A stretch of DNA of 64,000 bases from Secundilactobacillus paracollinoides DSM 15502 = JCM 11969 (GTDB lineage Bacteria; Bacillota; Bacilli; Lactobacillales; Lactobacillaceae). The stretch spans positions 124,001 through 188,000 of the forward strand of contig NZ_BBAG01000001.1 of the NCBI RefSeq assembly GCF_001311135.1. Direction: 5' to 3'. Within the stretch, counting starts at the first letter, position 1. Each line of letters opens with the position of its first letter. Made by a program: the position numbers and the translations under genes. A model generated the notes under the pieces. That model did not search any database. It saw nothing but the letters and a program-made list of their open reading frames with translations, and was not told where the DNA came from. Positions 8,039-18,135 of the stretch are shown piece after piece.

Positions 8039-8772
8039 ATGAATTTAGAAGGTAAAACTGTCCTTGTAACAGGAGGTACCCAGGGCATCGGGCTGGCAAT
8101 TGCGCAAGCCTTTGCGGACCAGGGGGCAAATATCGTTTTAAATGGCCGTCACGCCGTTTCAGATGATGTTAAAAAGACCATTGAAGCTCAGGGTGTGACC
8201 TGTTGGGACTTCAGCGCCGATATTACGGATGAAACGGGTGTCGCTGCCTGATCAAACAGATCTACGCGGTCAGTGACCACCTTGACGTTGTGGTCAACAA
8301 CGCCGGAATCGTTAATGATAAATTGTTGAATCGGATGTCCATGGCTGATTTCCAAGAAGTGGTCACCACGAATTTAACGGGGACCTTCAACGTGATCAAG
8401 GCTTGTTTGCGGCCCATGTATAAAGCACGGGCAGGCGTTTTCATTAACCTTGCCAGTGTCATCGGGCTGACTGGAAATATTGGTCAGGCGAACTACGCGG
8501 CGAGCAAAGCCGGCATCATTGGATTAACAAAATCGGTTGCCAAAGAAGCTGCAATGCGCGGTCTTCGATGCAACGCCATTGCGCCAGGGATGATCGACAC
8601 TGCCATGACGGCAGCTTTAGCCGATAAAGTCAAGGACGGCATTCTTGAACAGATTCCGTTAAAACGATTTGGAAACGTGGAGGAAGTTGCACAAACTGCA
8701 ATTTTCCTTGCACAAAACGAGTACATTACGGGTCAGACCATCACTGTTGATGGCGGCCTAACGATGCAGTAA
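8039..8772 (+). CDS. fabG: 3-oxoacyl-ACP reductase (frameshifted as sequenced)
   Basis: NADPH-dependent reduction of 3-ketoacyl-ACP. It is a short-chain dehydrogenase with a GGTQGIG nucleotide site, NNAGI, and the active-site Ser and YAASK motif. The frame breaks near 8248: fragment 8039-8251 ends early and the second frame runs to 8772. Restoring one base in GCTGCCTGATC gives a continuous protein of about 244 aa, the normal length. The start follows GGAG. It lies between fabD and fabF, and loss would be expected to be lethal, so a sequence error is likely. Confidence 0.93.
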
Positions 8773-8783
8773 GGAGATTGATT

Positions 8784-10013
8784 ATGCCAAGAGTTGTGAT
8801 TACAGGAATGGGAGCTGTTACCCCAGTCGGAAACGACGTTGAAACCTTTGTCGCCAGTCTGACTGCAGGGAAGGTTGGGTTTAACCCCATCACGCACTTT
8901 GACGCTACGGAAACTGGCGTGACACTTGCGGGGGAACTCACTGATTTTGACCCGTTGCAGCGGTTGAAAAAGCGTGACTTGCGGCGGATGGATGGGTTCA
9001 GTCAGTACGCGATGTACGCTACTGGTGAAGCCATGGAACAAGCCGGTATTAATGACGATAACACGGATTCTGAACGTCTTGGTGTTATTTACGGTTCAGG
9101 AATCGGTGGTTTGACGACCATTCAAGAACAGGTCATTAAAATGCATGACAAGGGACCTGACCGGGTCTCACCAATGTTTGTGCCAACGGCCATCTCAAAC
9201 ATGGCTTCTGGTAACATTGCCATTCACTACAATGCACAAAACATTTGTACGACCATCGTGACAGCTTGTGCCTCAGGTACGAATGCCATTGGTGAAGCTT
9301 TCCGTCAAATTAAGGACGGTCGCGCTGATGTCATGATCACCGGTGGGGCAGAAGCCTCAATTAACGAGATTGGCATCGCTGGGTTCGCAGCATTGTCAAC
9401 GTTGTCCAAGGCTACGGATCCCGAAAAGGCATCCCGGCCATTTGACGCTGCTCGTGACGGCTTTGTCATGGGTGAAGGTGCCGGAACGTTGATTCTCGAA
9501 TCACTGGAACACGCACAGGCACGAGGTGCAGAAATCTTGGGTGAGATCGTTGGGTACGGCTCAACTTCTGACGCTTATCACATTACGTCACCAGATCCAG
9601 CGGGAACGCAGGCATCACGTGCCATGAAGCTTGCTATCAAAGAAGCTGATATCACGCCCGCAGACGTTGATTACATTAACGCCCATGGGACTGCCACCAA
9701 GGGGAACGATAGCGCTGAATCATTAGCCATTAACAAGTTGTTTGGCGAAGACAGCGACGTGCTCGTTTCAAGTACCAAGAGTATGACGGGACACTTGTTA
9801 GGTGCCGCTGGCGCCATTGAAGCCGTTGCGACAACAGCAGCGCTTCAAAGCGGCAAGTTACCATTAAACGTCGGGATCACGGAACAAGACCCTGAATGCC
9901 AGGTTAACCTTGTCACCAAGGATAACCAAAACACGGCTGCCGAATATGCGATTAGTAACTCCTTTGGGTTTGGCGGCCACAACGCCGTGTTAGCTTTCAG
10001 AAGGTGGGCTTAA
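8784..10013 (+). CDS. fabF: Beta-ketoacyl-ACP synthase II
   Basis: Elongating condensing enzyme, about 409 aa. The nucleophile Cys is in VTACASGTNAIGEAF; the two His residues are in NAHGTATKGND and KSMTGHLLGAAG. The start ATG 8784 follows AAGGAGA by 6 bases, better than the in-frame codon at 8778. accB begins one base after its stop. Intact. Confidence 0.97.
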   Translation: MPRVVITGMGAVTPVGNDVETFVASLTAGKVGFNPITHFDATETGVTLAGELTDFDPLQRLKKRDLRRMDGFSQYAMYATGEAMEQAGINDDNTDSERLGVIYGSGIGGLTTIQEQVIKMHDKGPDRVSPMFVPTAISNMASGNIAIHYNAQNICTTIVTACASGTNAIGEAFRQIKDGRADVMITGGAEASINEIGIAGFAALSTLSKATDPEKASRPFDAARDGFVMGEGAGTLILESLEHAQARGAEILGEIVGYGSTSDAYHITSPDPAGTQASRAMKLAIKEADITPADVDYINAHGTATKGNDSAESLAINKLFGEDSDVLVSSTKSMTGHLLGAAGAIEAVATTAALQSGKLPLNVGITEQDPECQVNLVTKDNQNTAAEYAISNSFGFGGHNAVLAFRRWA

Positions 10014-10014
10014 G

Positions 10015-10494
10015 ATGACGATTGAAGAAATTCAAACGATTATCAATCAGATCAACGATAGCGAGATTCGTGAAGTCGAATTAGACTATCAAGATCTGCA
10101 CTTATACTTAAACAAGAATAAACAGTCCCATCGTGTCGACCAGTCGGCGGCAGTACCTGTCCAAACGGCAGCACCAGTTGCCCAAACGGCACCAGTTGCT
10201 CAACCGTCTGAACAAGCTGCATCAGATGCACCGGCTGAACCAGTCGTTGCGGATAACGATGAAACCATCAAAGCACCGTTAGTTGGGGTCATTTATCTCC
10301 AACCAGCACCTGACAAACCAGCGTACAAGCAGGTTGGTGACCACATCGAAAAAGGCGACGTTGTTTGCGTTGTTGAAGCCATGAAGATGATGACTGAAAT
10401 TAAGAGCCAAGTATCTGGGACGTTGTCACAGGTTCTGGTTGAAAATGAAGAAGTGGTTGAGTACGATCAGCCACTGTTTAAAGTGACCCCTTAG
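10015..10494 (+). CDS. accB: Biotin carboxyl carrier protein of acetyl-CoA carboxylase
   Basis: The 159-aa BCCP has an N-terminal helical part, a flexible Ala/Pro/Gln-rich linker with repeated PVAQTA units (about 45-85), and a C-terminal biotinyl domain. The biotinylated Lys is in VEAMKMM. It carries CO2 from AccC to AccDA. It starts right after fabF; downstream the operon is interrupted by a 289-base gap holding a palindromic repeat. Confidence 0.95.
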   Translation: MTIEEIQTIINQINDSEIREVELDYQDLHLYLNKNKQSHRVDQSAAVPVQTAAPVAQTAPVAQPSEQAASDAPAEPVVADNDETIKAPLVGVIYLQPAPDKPAYKQVGDHIEKGDVVCVVEAMKMMTEIKSQVSGTLSQVLVENEEVVEYDQPLFKVTP

Positions 10495-10640
10495 TTGCGG
10501 GTTATTAATATAGTAGAAATAAAATTGATTTAGGTTGCTGAACGTGTTCAGTAATCGCTATGTTGTTTAGGAACGAGGTTAGGATGAGGATGACTTGTTC
10601 TGACCTCTTCCTTGTAAAGTTTGTGGTTATAGGTGATGTA

Positions 10641-10764
10641 GCCGAAACGTGTTCCGCAAGGCAAAGCTCCTGCGTAAGGGACTTCCGACACAAATGCCAA
10701 GTTCGGGCATTTGCGCCAGAGTCAGCTTACGCTCCGCCCTTTAAGCGCCTTGCTCCACACTCTA
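10641..10764 (-). repeat. Palindromic repeat family, copy B (inside the fab operon)
   Basis: A full-length copy of 124 bp. It runs from GCCGAAACGTGTTC with a GCAAGGC block to CGCCTTGCTCCACACTCT. The core arms GCGTAAGGGA.. and ..GCTTACGC enclose the hairpin AAATGCCAAGTTCGGGCATTT, split here as stem AAATGCC/GGCATTT and loop AAGTTCG. It lies between accB and fabZ, ending 20 bases before the fabZ start. Confidence 0.87.
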
Positions 10765-10783
10765 TTAAAATGAGGTGACCAAA

Positions 10784-11235
10784 TTGTCCGAAGAAACTGA
10801 AACAAGTACCCATGAATTAGATGTTGTTGAAATTCAAAAAATCTTGCCGCACCGTTATCCAATGCTGTTGGTAGACCGTGTTCTAGACTATGTGCCTGGT
10901 GAAAAGGTCATTGCTAAGAAGAACGTTTCCGTTAATGAAGCCTTCTTCCAAGGTCATTTTCCTGGCAATCCCGTTATGCCTGGCGTTTTGATCGTTGAAG
11001 CATGGCGCAAGCTGGTGCTATTGCCCTCTTGACACTGGATGACTTTAAAGGCAAAACGGCCTACTTTGGCGGCGTCAACAAGGTAAAATTCCGTCAAATG
11101 GTTAAGCCTGGCGACACATTGCGGTTGGAAGTAACGTTAGATAAAATTCGCGGTAATGCTGGTTTGGGTCACGGGACCGCCTACGTGGATGATAAAAAAG
11201 TCTGCTCGGGTGACCTGACCTTTATGATTGGGTAG
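10784..11235 (+). CDS. fabZ: 3-hydroxyacyl-ACP dehydratase (frameshifted as sequenced)
   Basis: Canonical FabZ that dehydrates 3-hydroxyacyl-ACP. The active-site block [19 protein letters not shown] has both the catalytic His and Glu, unlike the first gene of the operon. The frame breaks near 11001; adding one A in GAAGCATGGCG restores [12 protein letters not shown] and about 150 aa. TTG 10784 is preferred because GAGGTGA lies 5 bases upstream; GTG 10775 overlaps that site. Confidence 0.94.
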
Positions 11236-11243
11236 GTGAGTGC

Positions 11244-12619
11244 ATGTTTAGGAAAGTATTGATTGCCAATCGCGGGGAAGTTGCAGTTCGGATCATTCGC
11301 GCCTTACGGGAACTTGGTATTCAATCCGTGGCGGTTTATTCCACTGCTGATGCTGAAGCGCAACACGTTAAGCTAGCCGATGAAGCTGTTTGTGTGGGTG
11401 GCCCACAACCAGCAGACTCTTATTTAAATATGCAAAATATTGTCAGCACCGCAATTTTGACCGGCGCTGAGGCCATCCATCCCGGATACGGGTTCTTATC
11501 TGAAAACGAAGAGTTTGCCGAACTGTGTGAGACTTGTCAGATTGCCTTTATTGGGCCTAAGCCTGAAACGATTCAACTGATGGGTAATAAGGCGAATGCT
11601 CGCATTCAAATGCAGGCTAACGATGTGCCAGTTATTCCTGGCAGTACCGGTTTTTTGAAAGATGCTGATGATGCTCTGGCAACCGCTGAAAAAGTGGGGT
11701 ATCCAGTGATGTTAAAGACGGCCTCTGGTGGTGGTGGTAAGGGCATCCGTAAGGTGCTCACACCGGATCAATTGAGACCGGCTTACGCTGAAGCCACGAA
11801 GGAAGCACAGCTGTCGTTTGGAGATTCACGGATGTATCTTGAAAAGATCGTCTCACCGGCAAAACACATTGAAGTTCAGGTCTTTGCCGATGATTTTGGG
11901 CACGTGGTGGCATTTCCTGAGCGGGACTGCTCGCTGCAACGTAACCAGCAAAAGGTCATGGAAGAAAGCCCGTGCGCCATCATGACGCCTGAAGAACGTG
12001 AACACGTTCAAACGATTGCGATTCGTGCGGCAGAAGCCATTGGTTATCGCAATACTGGGACCATTGAATTCTTAATGAATCACGACCATGACTTTTACTT
12101 TATGGAAATGAACACACGGATCCAAGTGGAACATCCAATCACTGAAGCGGTTACCGGCATTGATCTGGTTAAGAACCAAATTCGGGTTGCTGCGGGGGAA
12201 GCGTTGCCGTTTACTCAGGCTGACGTCACGATTCATGGTGCTGCGATTGAAGCACGAGTCAACGCTGAAGACCCAGCCCTCGACTTTATGCCGCAGGTGG
12301 GCCAGTCAGACAGTTACGTCTGCCTGGTGGTCCTGGTATCCGAGTGGATAGTGGAATTGCCAGCGGTGATCAGATCACGCCGTTCTATGATTCAATGGTC
12401 GTTAAATTGATTGCCTATGCCGACACGCGGGACGAGGCGTTTGCCAAATTACGTGAAGCCCTGGCCGAGTTTGAAATGGACGGTATCGCTTCTAACCAGG
12501 CGTTCTTATCAGCGCTTCTCGATGATCCTGTCGTGATGCGCGGCGAAGCAACGACGAATTACATTATGACGACGTTCCTGCTTGAATTTCAGCAACAACA
12601 CGTTCAGGAGGTGTCGTAA
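11244..12619 (+). CDS. accC: Biotin carboxylase of acetyl-CoA carboxylase (frameshifted as sequenced)
   Basis: ATP-grasp enzyme that carboxylates biotin on AccB. Seen are the N-terminal KVLIANRGEVAVRIIRA, the glycine loop SGGGGKGIRK, and the active-site region EMNTRIQVEHPITE. The frame is lost near 12304 (GGCCAGTC). One added A restores the family GGPG.RVDSG segment and a total of about 458 aa, the normal length. accD starts directly after its stop. Confidence 0.95.
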
Positions 12620-13476
12620 ATGAATTTTGGCGAACACGTCAAACGGTTTTCGTCGCGATCCGTTTCTATCCTGAAGCACTATGAAGCCCAGGTGCCAAAC
12701 GGCATCTGGATTCAATGTCCACGCTGCCATGCCAGCTTTTATTTTAAGCGTTCCGGCCAGTATCGGGTGTGCCCTGAATGTGGGTATGGGTTTCGGGTAT
12801 CGGCCAAACGACGCTTGAAAATGATTACCAAGCACTTCGAAGAATGGGATGCGGATATCGTTTCAAAAGATCCAATCGATTTTCCTGATTACGAGAAAAA
12901 GTTAAAAAAAGCACAGTCTGCGACCCATTTGAAAGACGGGGTTTTAACTGGACTGGCAAAAATCGATGACCAGCCGGTTGCCCTAGGCATCATGGACCCC
13001 TTATTCATTATGGGCAGTCTTGGAACCGCCAATGGTGAACGGTTGACCCGGTTGTTTGAACGGGCGACTGAACAGGGACTGCCCGTGGTCTTGCTGACAG
13101 CTTCTGGGGGTGCCCGAATGCAGGAGGGGATTTATTCACTCATGCAAATGGCTAAGATTTCCGTGGCGGTCAACGAACACAGCGATGCTGGCTTAGCCTA
13201 TATTTCGGTGATTATGGATCCCACGACCGGTGGCGTAACGGCAAGTTTTGCCACTCAAGCCGATATTACGTTGGCTGAACCGCATGCACTGCTGGGCTTT
13301 ACTGGTAAGCGGGTCATTGAACAGACCATCAACAAACAGTTGCCGGATGATTTTCAGAGTGCTGAGAATAGTTACAAACGTGGTTTATTGATGAGATCGT
13401 GCCGCGAGATCAACTTGCTGGCCGGTTAAGTCAACTGCTGCGGATCTTAGAAGCACCAAAGTGGGGTGACGCGTAA
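12620..13476 (+). CDS. accD: Acetyl-CoA carboxylase carboxyltransferase beta subunit (frameshifted)
   Basis: Transfers CO2 from carboxybiotin to acetyl-CoA together with AccA. The N-terminal C4 zinc finger is complete (CPRCH..CPECG), followed by the crotonase-type core with TASGGARMQEGI. The frame breaks near 13385, where GGTTTATTGATG probably lacks one T. The repaired end reads GFIDEIVPRDQLAG.. and stops at 13476, overlapping the accA ATG (TAATG). About 285 aa when repaired. Confidence 0.94.
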
Positions 13477-14233
13477 TGACACAGGCTTCAGACATTGTTG
13501 CGGGTGCCCGCAGCGATCAAAAAACAAACATGCAGGCTATCGTGGATGCCCTTTTTACTGATTTCTTTGCGTGTCACGGTGACCAGATCAGCGGTGATGA
13601 CCCAGCAATCATTGCCGGGTTAGCAACGTTAAAGGAACACCCAGTCGCCGTTATCGCTACTGAAAAGGGGATGACCCTTGAGGAGCGACTGGCGACCCAC
13701 TTTGGCAGTCCGGAACCGGCCGGCTATCGAAAAGCGTTGCGTGTGATGCGCATGGCTGAACGGTTGCAGGTACCGATCGTCACTCTGATCAATACCCCGG
13801 GCGCTATCCGGGTGCGGATGCAGAAGCTGCGGGACAGGGTCAGATGATTGCTAAAAATATTCGAGAAATGCTCACGCTTAAGACGCCGATCCTCACGATC
13901 ATTGTTGGGGAAGCGGGGTCCGGCGGTGCGCTCGCACTTGCTTGTTCCGATACGATTTGGATGCTGGAGAACAGTATGTATTCAATTCTGTCGCCTGAGG
14001 GGTTTGCTTCCATTATGTGGAAGGATGCGCACAGGGCGGACGAAGCCGCTGAGTTGATGCGGTTGACGCCTGAACAGCTCAAGGAACAGCAGGTCATTGA
14101 CCAGGTGTTTCCAGACGACGTTGTTTTAGATGACACGTTTCAGCAAACAATGGCGGATGAGCTAACTAGATTGGCCGATCAGACCACGAGTACGCTGTTA
14201 ACGAAACGACAAGCAGGATTCCGTAAATTTTAG
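13476..14233 (+). CDS. accA: Acetyl-CoA carboxylase carboxyltransferase alpha subunit (frameshifted)
   Basis: Partner of AccD. The family core TPGAYPGADAE is split by a lost T near 13804 (GCGCTATCC). After repair the protein is about 252 aa, normal for the family, with the GEAGSGGALA oxyanion-loop motif and SPEGFASIMWKD. Last gene of the fab/acc operon. No strong terminator was seen before the rplU promoter. Confidence 0.94.
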
Positions 14234-14310
14234 GTTGTAATTTTACTGCAATTATACTAATAATAAATAGAGATAAAATTGGATTTGTGAAACTACCGTC
14301 TGGTAGGGGG

Positions 14311-14339
14311 TTGACGACGCCCTGTTTTTCATGTAAAAT
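14311..14339 (+). promoter_or_regulatory. Promoter of the rplU operon
   Basis: TTGACG, a 17-base spacer and TAAAAT, a good sigma-A promoter. Transcription would start about 115 bases before rplU, leaving a long leader. Confidence 0.75.
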
Positions 14340-14345
14340 GCAATT

Positions 14346-14461
14346 TGTTGTATTTGTGGACTTCCACACTGCAACCGCACGGGCCAAGTTCCTAAGTGTG
14401 TTCAATCACCACTTGTTCTCGGCGAGTCTAAGTTATTACTATATGAAGGAGGTGCACATAC
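14346..14461 (+). promoter_or_regulatory. Probable L21 leader
   Basis: A 115-base untranslated leader between the promoter and rplU. It has short complementary blocks, such as TGTGGACTTCCACA (nearly palindromic) and AAGTGTG against CACCACTT. Ribosomal L21 leaders are a known Firmicutes RNA family at this position, probably for autoregulation. Assignment rests on position and structure potential, not a covariance search. Confidence 0.5.
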
Positions 14462-14770
14462 ATGTACGCAATTATTGTAACGGGCGGTAAGCAATACCGT
14501 GTTCAACAAGGCGAAGCTGTTTACGTCGAAAAGCTTGATGCCAAGGCAGGCGACAAGGTCACTTTTGACCAAGTTGTTTTCGTTGGCGGCGACACGACCA
14601 AGGTTGGTGCTCCATTAGTTGATGGTGCTTCAGTTTCTGGGACTGTTGAAAAGCAAGGCCGTGAAAAGAAGGTTGTTACCTTCAAGTACAAGCCTAAGAA
14701 GGGTCAACACACTAAAGTGGGTCATCGTCAACCATATACCAAGGTTGTTATTGACGCTATCAACGCTTAA
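14462..14770 (+). CDS. rplU: Ribosomal protein L21
   Basis: 102 aa, typical bL21: [18 protein letters not shown].. with the C-terminal [19 protein letters not shown] signature that contacts 23S rRNA. A perfect AAGGAGG precedes the ATG. Followed by prp and rpmA, the standard Firmicutes trio. Confidence 0.98.
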   Translation: MYAIIVTGGKQYRVQQGEAVYVEKLDAKAGDKVTFDQVVFVGGDTTKVGAPLVDGASVSGTVEKQGREKKVVTFKYKPKKGQHTKVGHRQPYTKVVIDAINA

Positions 14771-14785
14771 TGTAGGTGATTGATC

Positions 14786-15115
14786 TTGATTCAAGCGACA
14801 TTTGACTACGACAACAGCCACCGGATCATCGGGTTTAACCTTACCGGTCACGCGGATAGCGCGCCTTATGGCAGCGATATCGTGTGTGCCGCGGTTTCAG
14901 CACTGAGTATCAGTGCTGTGAATGGGCTGTCAACGGTAGCTGAGATCACCCCTGTGGTGGTTTCAAAAAATGACGAAGGCGGCTTTTTGAGCCTTCGAAT
15001 GCCACCCGTTGACGACTACATGTAAGACCGAATTAGTCAGGCACTGTTACAAAGTTTCTTAAACGGACTTTTAGATGTCGAAAAACAATATTCGGAGTAT
15101 GTCCGAATCTCATAA
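14786..15115 (+). CDS. prp: Ribosomal-processing cysteine protease Prp (in-frame stop as sequenced)
   Basis: Prp removes the N-terminal extension of L27 in Firmicutes. The catalytic His and Cys are in GHADSAPYGSDIVCAAVS. The reading frame meets TAA at 15023-15025, but the same frame continues for 29 more codons with family-like sequence (ISQALLQSFLNGLLDVEKQY) to a stop at 15115. That gives about 109 aa, normal for Prp, so the stop is either a base error (CAA or GAA to TAA) or a recent nonsense mutation. TTG 14786 follows AGGTGA by 6 bases. Confidence 0.85.
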
Positions 15116-15140
15116 ACTTTCCTAATGGAGGTGAAACGTA

Positions 15141-15437
15141 ATGTTAGAAATGAATTTACAATTCTTCTCTCACCATAAAGGGGGCGGTTCTACTGCCAAC
15201 GGTCGTGATTCTGCTGGGCGTCGTCTCGGTACGAAGGCTGCTGACGGTTCTACTGTAACCAGTGGTTCAATTCTTTATCGTCAACGTGGAACTCACATCT
15301 ATCCAGGTGCCAACGTTCTTCGTGGTAACGACGATACATTATTTGCAAAGGTTGACGGTGTCGTTCGCTTCGAACGTAAGGGTCGCGATAAGCGCCAAGT
15401 TTCCGTTTACCCTGCATCAGATGTTGCTGCACGTTAA
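15141..15437 (+). CDS. rpmA: Ribosomal protein L27 with cleavable N-terminus
   Basis: 98 aa. The N-terminus [18 protein letters not shown] carries the LQFF motif cut by Prp before the residue that begins mature L27, so the neighbouring prp gene supplies its processing. The rest ([15 protein letters not shown].., [13 protein letters not shown]) is typical bL27. GGAGG precedes the start and a good terminator follows. Confidence 0.97.
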   Translation: MLEMNLQFFSHHKGGGSTANGRDSAGRRLGTKAADGSTVTSGSILYRQRGTHIYPGANVLRGNDDTLFAKVDGVVRFERKGRDKRQVSVYPASDVAAR

Positions 15438-15448
15438 GCACAACATTT

Positions 15449-15476
15449 AAAAAGGCCCCGCGGGGTCTTTTTGTTT
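15449..15476 (+). terminator. Terminator after rpmA
   Basis: AAAGGCCCC-GC-GGGGTCTTT stem with a run of five Ts. Confidence 0.85.
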
Positions 15477-15510
15477 GTCATGAATTAGGGTTAGTCAGGA
15501 GGGTACGGCT

Positions 15511-16574
15511 ATGCAAGCAAGAATAAAACAGCTTCAAGCTAAGTTTGACGACTTGCGGATCGATGGGTTCCTCGTTACGAATGCGTTTAATTTGAAGTAC
15601 TTGATGAATTTTGATGGCCTTCAAGGTGATGGCGTTGCTGTAGTGACTGCCACTCGCGCGTTCTTAATAACAGATGCCCGTTATGACCTTGAGCTGCGTC
15701 GCCAGCATCCCGACTATGAGTTGATGATTACGCGCAACTACCTTGAAGTTGCAGCCAAAGTCGTTGCTGAGCAGGGCGTGACCGTGCTTGGATTTGAGGA
15801 TGATCTGCCATACTTTGACTATGATCAGATCGATGACCAGATGTCTTCTGATATTGTTCCGCTGACGGGGATTATCGATCAATTGCGCTGGGTCAAGGAT
15901 GCTGATGAACTTAGCGCCTTGAGAACAGCAGCCGAGTTAACCTCCGATGGGTTGATGAAAACGATTGATACGCTGCATGCTGGGCAGACTGAGCGTGAGG
16001 TTGCGAATCAACTTGACGCGACGATGCGCCAACTGGGTGCTACTGGAGAAAGTTTTGCGACGATTGTCGCTAGTGGGTATCGGTCGGCGCTGCCGCACGG
16101 TGCTGCAAGCGATAAGACCTTCAGAATGGCGAACTTGTCACCATTGACTGTGGGTATTATTTTGACGGGTACACGTCTGATATTACCCGAACCGTGGCTG
16201 TTGGTGATCCGGGTGCAAAGTTGAAGGAAATCTACACCGTTGTTCAAACCGCACAGCAGCGCATCATTGACGCCGTTCATGATGGTGTTTCCGGACGGGT
16301 GCTTGACCAAGTAGGTCGTGAGTTGATTACCCAGGCCGGTTACGGGCCAGCTTTTAACCATGGTACTGGCCACGGCATTGGGTTGGATATTCATGAAGGA
16401 CCAGCACTGTCGGCCCGTTCAACGGATACGATGCATACCAATAATGTGATCACCGTTGAGCCAGGTATCTATCTCACCGATCTCGGTGGTGTTCGAATTG
16501 AGGATGATGTTTTAGTTCAGCCTGATTCTGGATCGCGGTTAACACCAGCACCAAGAGATTTAATAATCGTATAA
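15511..16574 (+). CDS. M24-family Xaa-Pro peptidase (disrupted as sequenced)
   Basis: Creatinase-fold aminopeptidase for Xaa-Pro peptides. N-terminal domain (FLVTNAFNLKYLMNFDG..) and C-terminal pita-bread domain with the metal-ligand regions SDITRT, HGTGHGIGLDIHE and TVEPGIYL are seen. At about 16152 the frame shifts, and the family DFG segment with the first metal Asp is missing: LTV joins directly to GYYFDGYT. Restoring the usual sequence would need about 7 bases, so this lesion differs from the single-base losses elsewhere. This gene, normally between rpmA and efp in lactobacilli, would be about 356 aa. Confidence 0.88.
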
Positions 16575-16600
16575 ATAATGGAATAAATTAGCGGTCTAGC

Positions 16601-16630
16601 TTGCATTTAGGGGGGCTTAATTGCTATGAT
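16601..16630 (+). promoter_or_regulatory. Promoter of efp
   Basis: TTGCAT, an 18-base spacer and TATGAT, about 30 bases before the efp start. Confidence 0.6.
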
Positions 16631-16659
16631 GGTAAAGGAAAAATTAGGAGGACTCTCGT

Positions 16660-17220
16660 ATGGCTATTTCTACAGCAGATTTTAAAAATGGGTTAACAAT
16701 CGAAGTTGACAATGCAATTTGGCGGATCGTTGAATTTCAGCACGTTAAGCCTGGTAAGGGTGGCGCCTTCGTCCGTTCAAAGTTAAAGAACTTGCGGACT
16801 GGTGCCGTTCAGGAAAAAACATTCCGTGCCGGTGCAAAGATGGAACAAGCACCAATCAACCAACGTAAAATGCAATACCTTTACGCTGATGGTGACTCAC
16901 GTGTCTTCATGGATACTGATAACTACGAACAAATTTCAGTGCCTGACGAACAAATCAAAGATCAATTAGTATACTTGCAAGAAAACATGGAAGTTACCTT
17001 GATTCAATATGGTTCAGAAACACTTGGTATTGAAGTGCCAAACACCGTTGTTTTAACAGTTACAGCAACTGAACCTGGTATCAAGGGGAACACTGCTTCT
17101 GGCGGTTCAAAGCCAGCTACCATGGATACTGGGTTAATCGTTCAAGTGCCATTCTTTGTTAACGAAGGCGACAAGCTGACCATTAACACCCAAGACGGTA
17201 CTTACATTTCACGTGCTTAA
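16660..17220 (+). CDS. efp: Elongation factor P
   Basis: 186 aa, three beta domains; helps ribosomes through polyproline stretches. Start [18 protein letters not shown], domain I loop [16 protein letters not shown] (Lys at the modification position) and C-terminal [15 protein letters not shown] fit the family. AGGAGG lies upstream. Intact. Confidence 0.97.
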   Translation: MAISTADFKNGLTIEVDNAIWRIVEFQHVKPGKGGAFVRSKLKNLRTGAVQEKTFRAGAKMEQAPINQRKMQYLYADGDSRVFMDTDNYEQISVPDEQIKDQLVYLQENMEVTLIQYGSETLGIEVPNTVVLTVTATEPGIKGNTASGGSKPATMDTGLIVQVPFFVNEGDKLTINTQDGTYISRA

Positions 17221-17261
17221 TTAACGTTTGATCACGTTTATTTGAAACGGAGGTTCATTAA

Positions 17262-17705
17262 TTGGCTGAAGATACAAACATTACTTTAACAGCAGAAGAA
17301 CCAGCCCTCGGCAATATTCAAGTTGCCCCCCAGGTGTTGGAGATCATTGCTGGCATCGCTGCCAATGATGTTGACGGCGTGGCACGGATGCGTGGCTCAT
17401 TAGCTAATAGTGTCAATGAACTGTTCGGTCGTAAGGAGCGGGGCAAGGGCGTCAAGCTGTCGTTAACTGACGATGACCTGCGCGTGGACGTTTACGTTTA
17501 CTTGGACTATGGTGTGTCGGTGCCAAAAGTGGCCCTGGCCATTCAAGAACAGGTCAAACAACAGCTGCTCTTTATGACGGATCTGCACTTGAGTGAAGTC
17601 AACGTGCATGTTGAGGGCGTTATTCCTGAGAAAACAACTCAGGCGGTCGACCCAAACAACCTGTTTGATGACGATGATGAAAGTGAAGATGGTGACATTA
17701 AGTGA
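17262..17705 (+). CDS. Asp23/Gls24 family envelope-stress protein (YqhY type)
   Basis: 147 aa with the Asp23 fold: GNIQVAPQVLEIIAGIAAND, VDGVARMRGS, then YLDYGVSVPKVALAIQEQVKQQL, and an acidic tail (DDDDESEDGD). In Firmicutes the copy between efp and nusB is YqhY, linked to acetyl-CoA carboxylase regulation in Bacillus. It starts with TTG after GGAGG, and its TGA overlaps the nusB GTG. Confidence 0.92.
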   Translation: MAEDTNITLTAEEPALGNIQVAPQVLEIIAGIAANDVDGVARMRGSLANSVNELFGRKERGKGVKLSLTDDDLRVDVYVYLDYGVSVPKVALAIQEQVKQQLLFMTDLHLSEVNVHVEGVIPEKTTQAVDPNNLFDDDDESEDGDIK

Positions 17706-18121
17706 CGCAAGAACTAACGAGACACGATATTCGCATTCGCGCCTTTCAGACGTTGTTTGCCTTGAACGCGAACCCAGAGGCTGATAAGGAAGTGCTGTAT
17801 CAACAATTGCTGACTGATGATGGTAAGCTTGAGTTGAACGTGCCGCCCTATTTGGACGAACTGGTGAGTGGCGTTCTGGAAAATCAGGCAGCGTTGGATG
17901 AAAAAATCAAGCAGTACCTGATGCAGGGTTGGACCATCTCACGAATCGCGAAAACGGATTTAATTATTCTTAGAATTGCTTTCTTTGAATTAGATAACGA
18001 GCAAGACATCCCGAACCGCGTTGCGGTTAACGAAGCACTGGAACTGGCAAAACAGTTCAGTGATGATCGTTCACGACGCTTTATCAACGGTGTGTTAGCG
18101 CACGAAGTCGAAACAAACTAG
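17702..18121 (+). CDS. nusB: Transcription antitermination factor NusB
   Basis: 139-aa all-helical NusB. Typical parts: RHDIRIRAFQTLFALN at the start, WTISRIAKTDLIILRIAFFE, and the C-terminal DDRSRRFINGVLAH. It works with NusE/S10 on rRNA operons. The GTG start overlaps the stop of the Asp23-like gene. A terminator follows. Confidence 0.96.
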   Translation: MTQELTRHDIRIRAFQTLFALNANPEADKEVLYQQLLTDDGKLELNVPPYLDELVSGVLENQAALDEKIKQYLMQGWTISRIAKTDLIILRIAFFELDNEQDIPNRVAVNEALELAKQFSDDRSRRFINGVLAHEVETN

Positions 18122-18135
18122 ATGGCATCATAAAC

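Noticed and set aside
10560-10778. 72-aa ORF over repeat copy B
   Set aside because: Generated by the repeat sequence; similar chance ORFs appear over other copies in different frames.
14287-14490. 67-aa ORF over the rplU leader
   Set aside because: It overlaps the promoter and rplU start and has no ribosome site; the leader explains the region.
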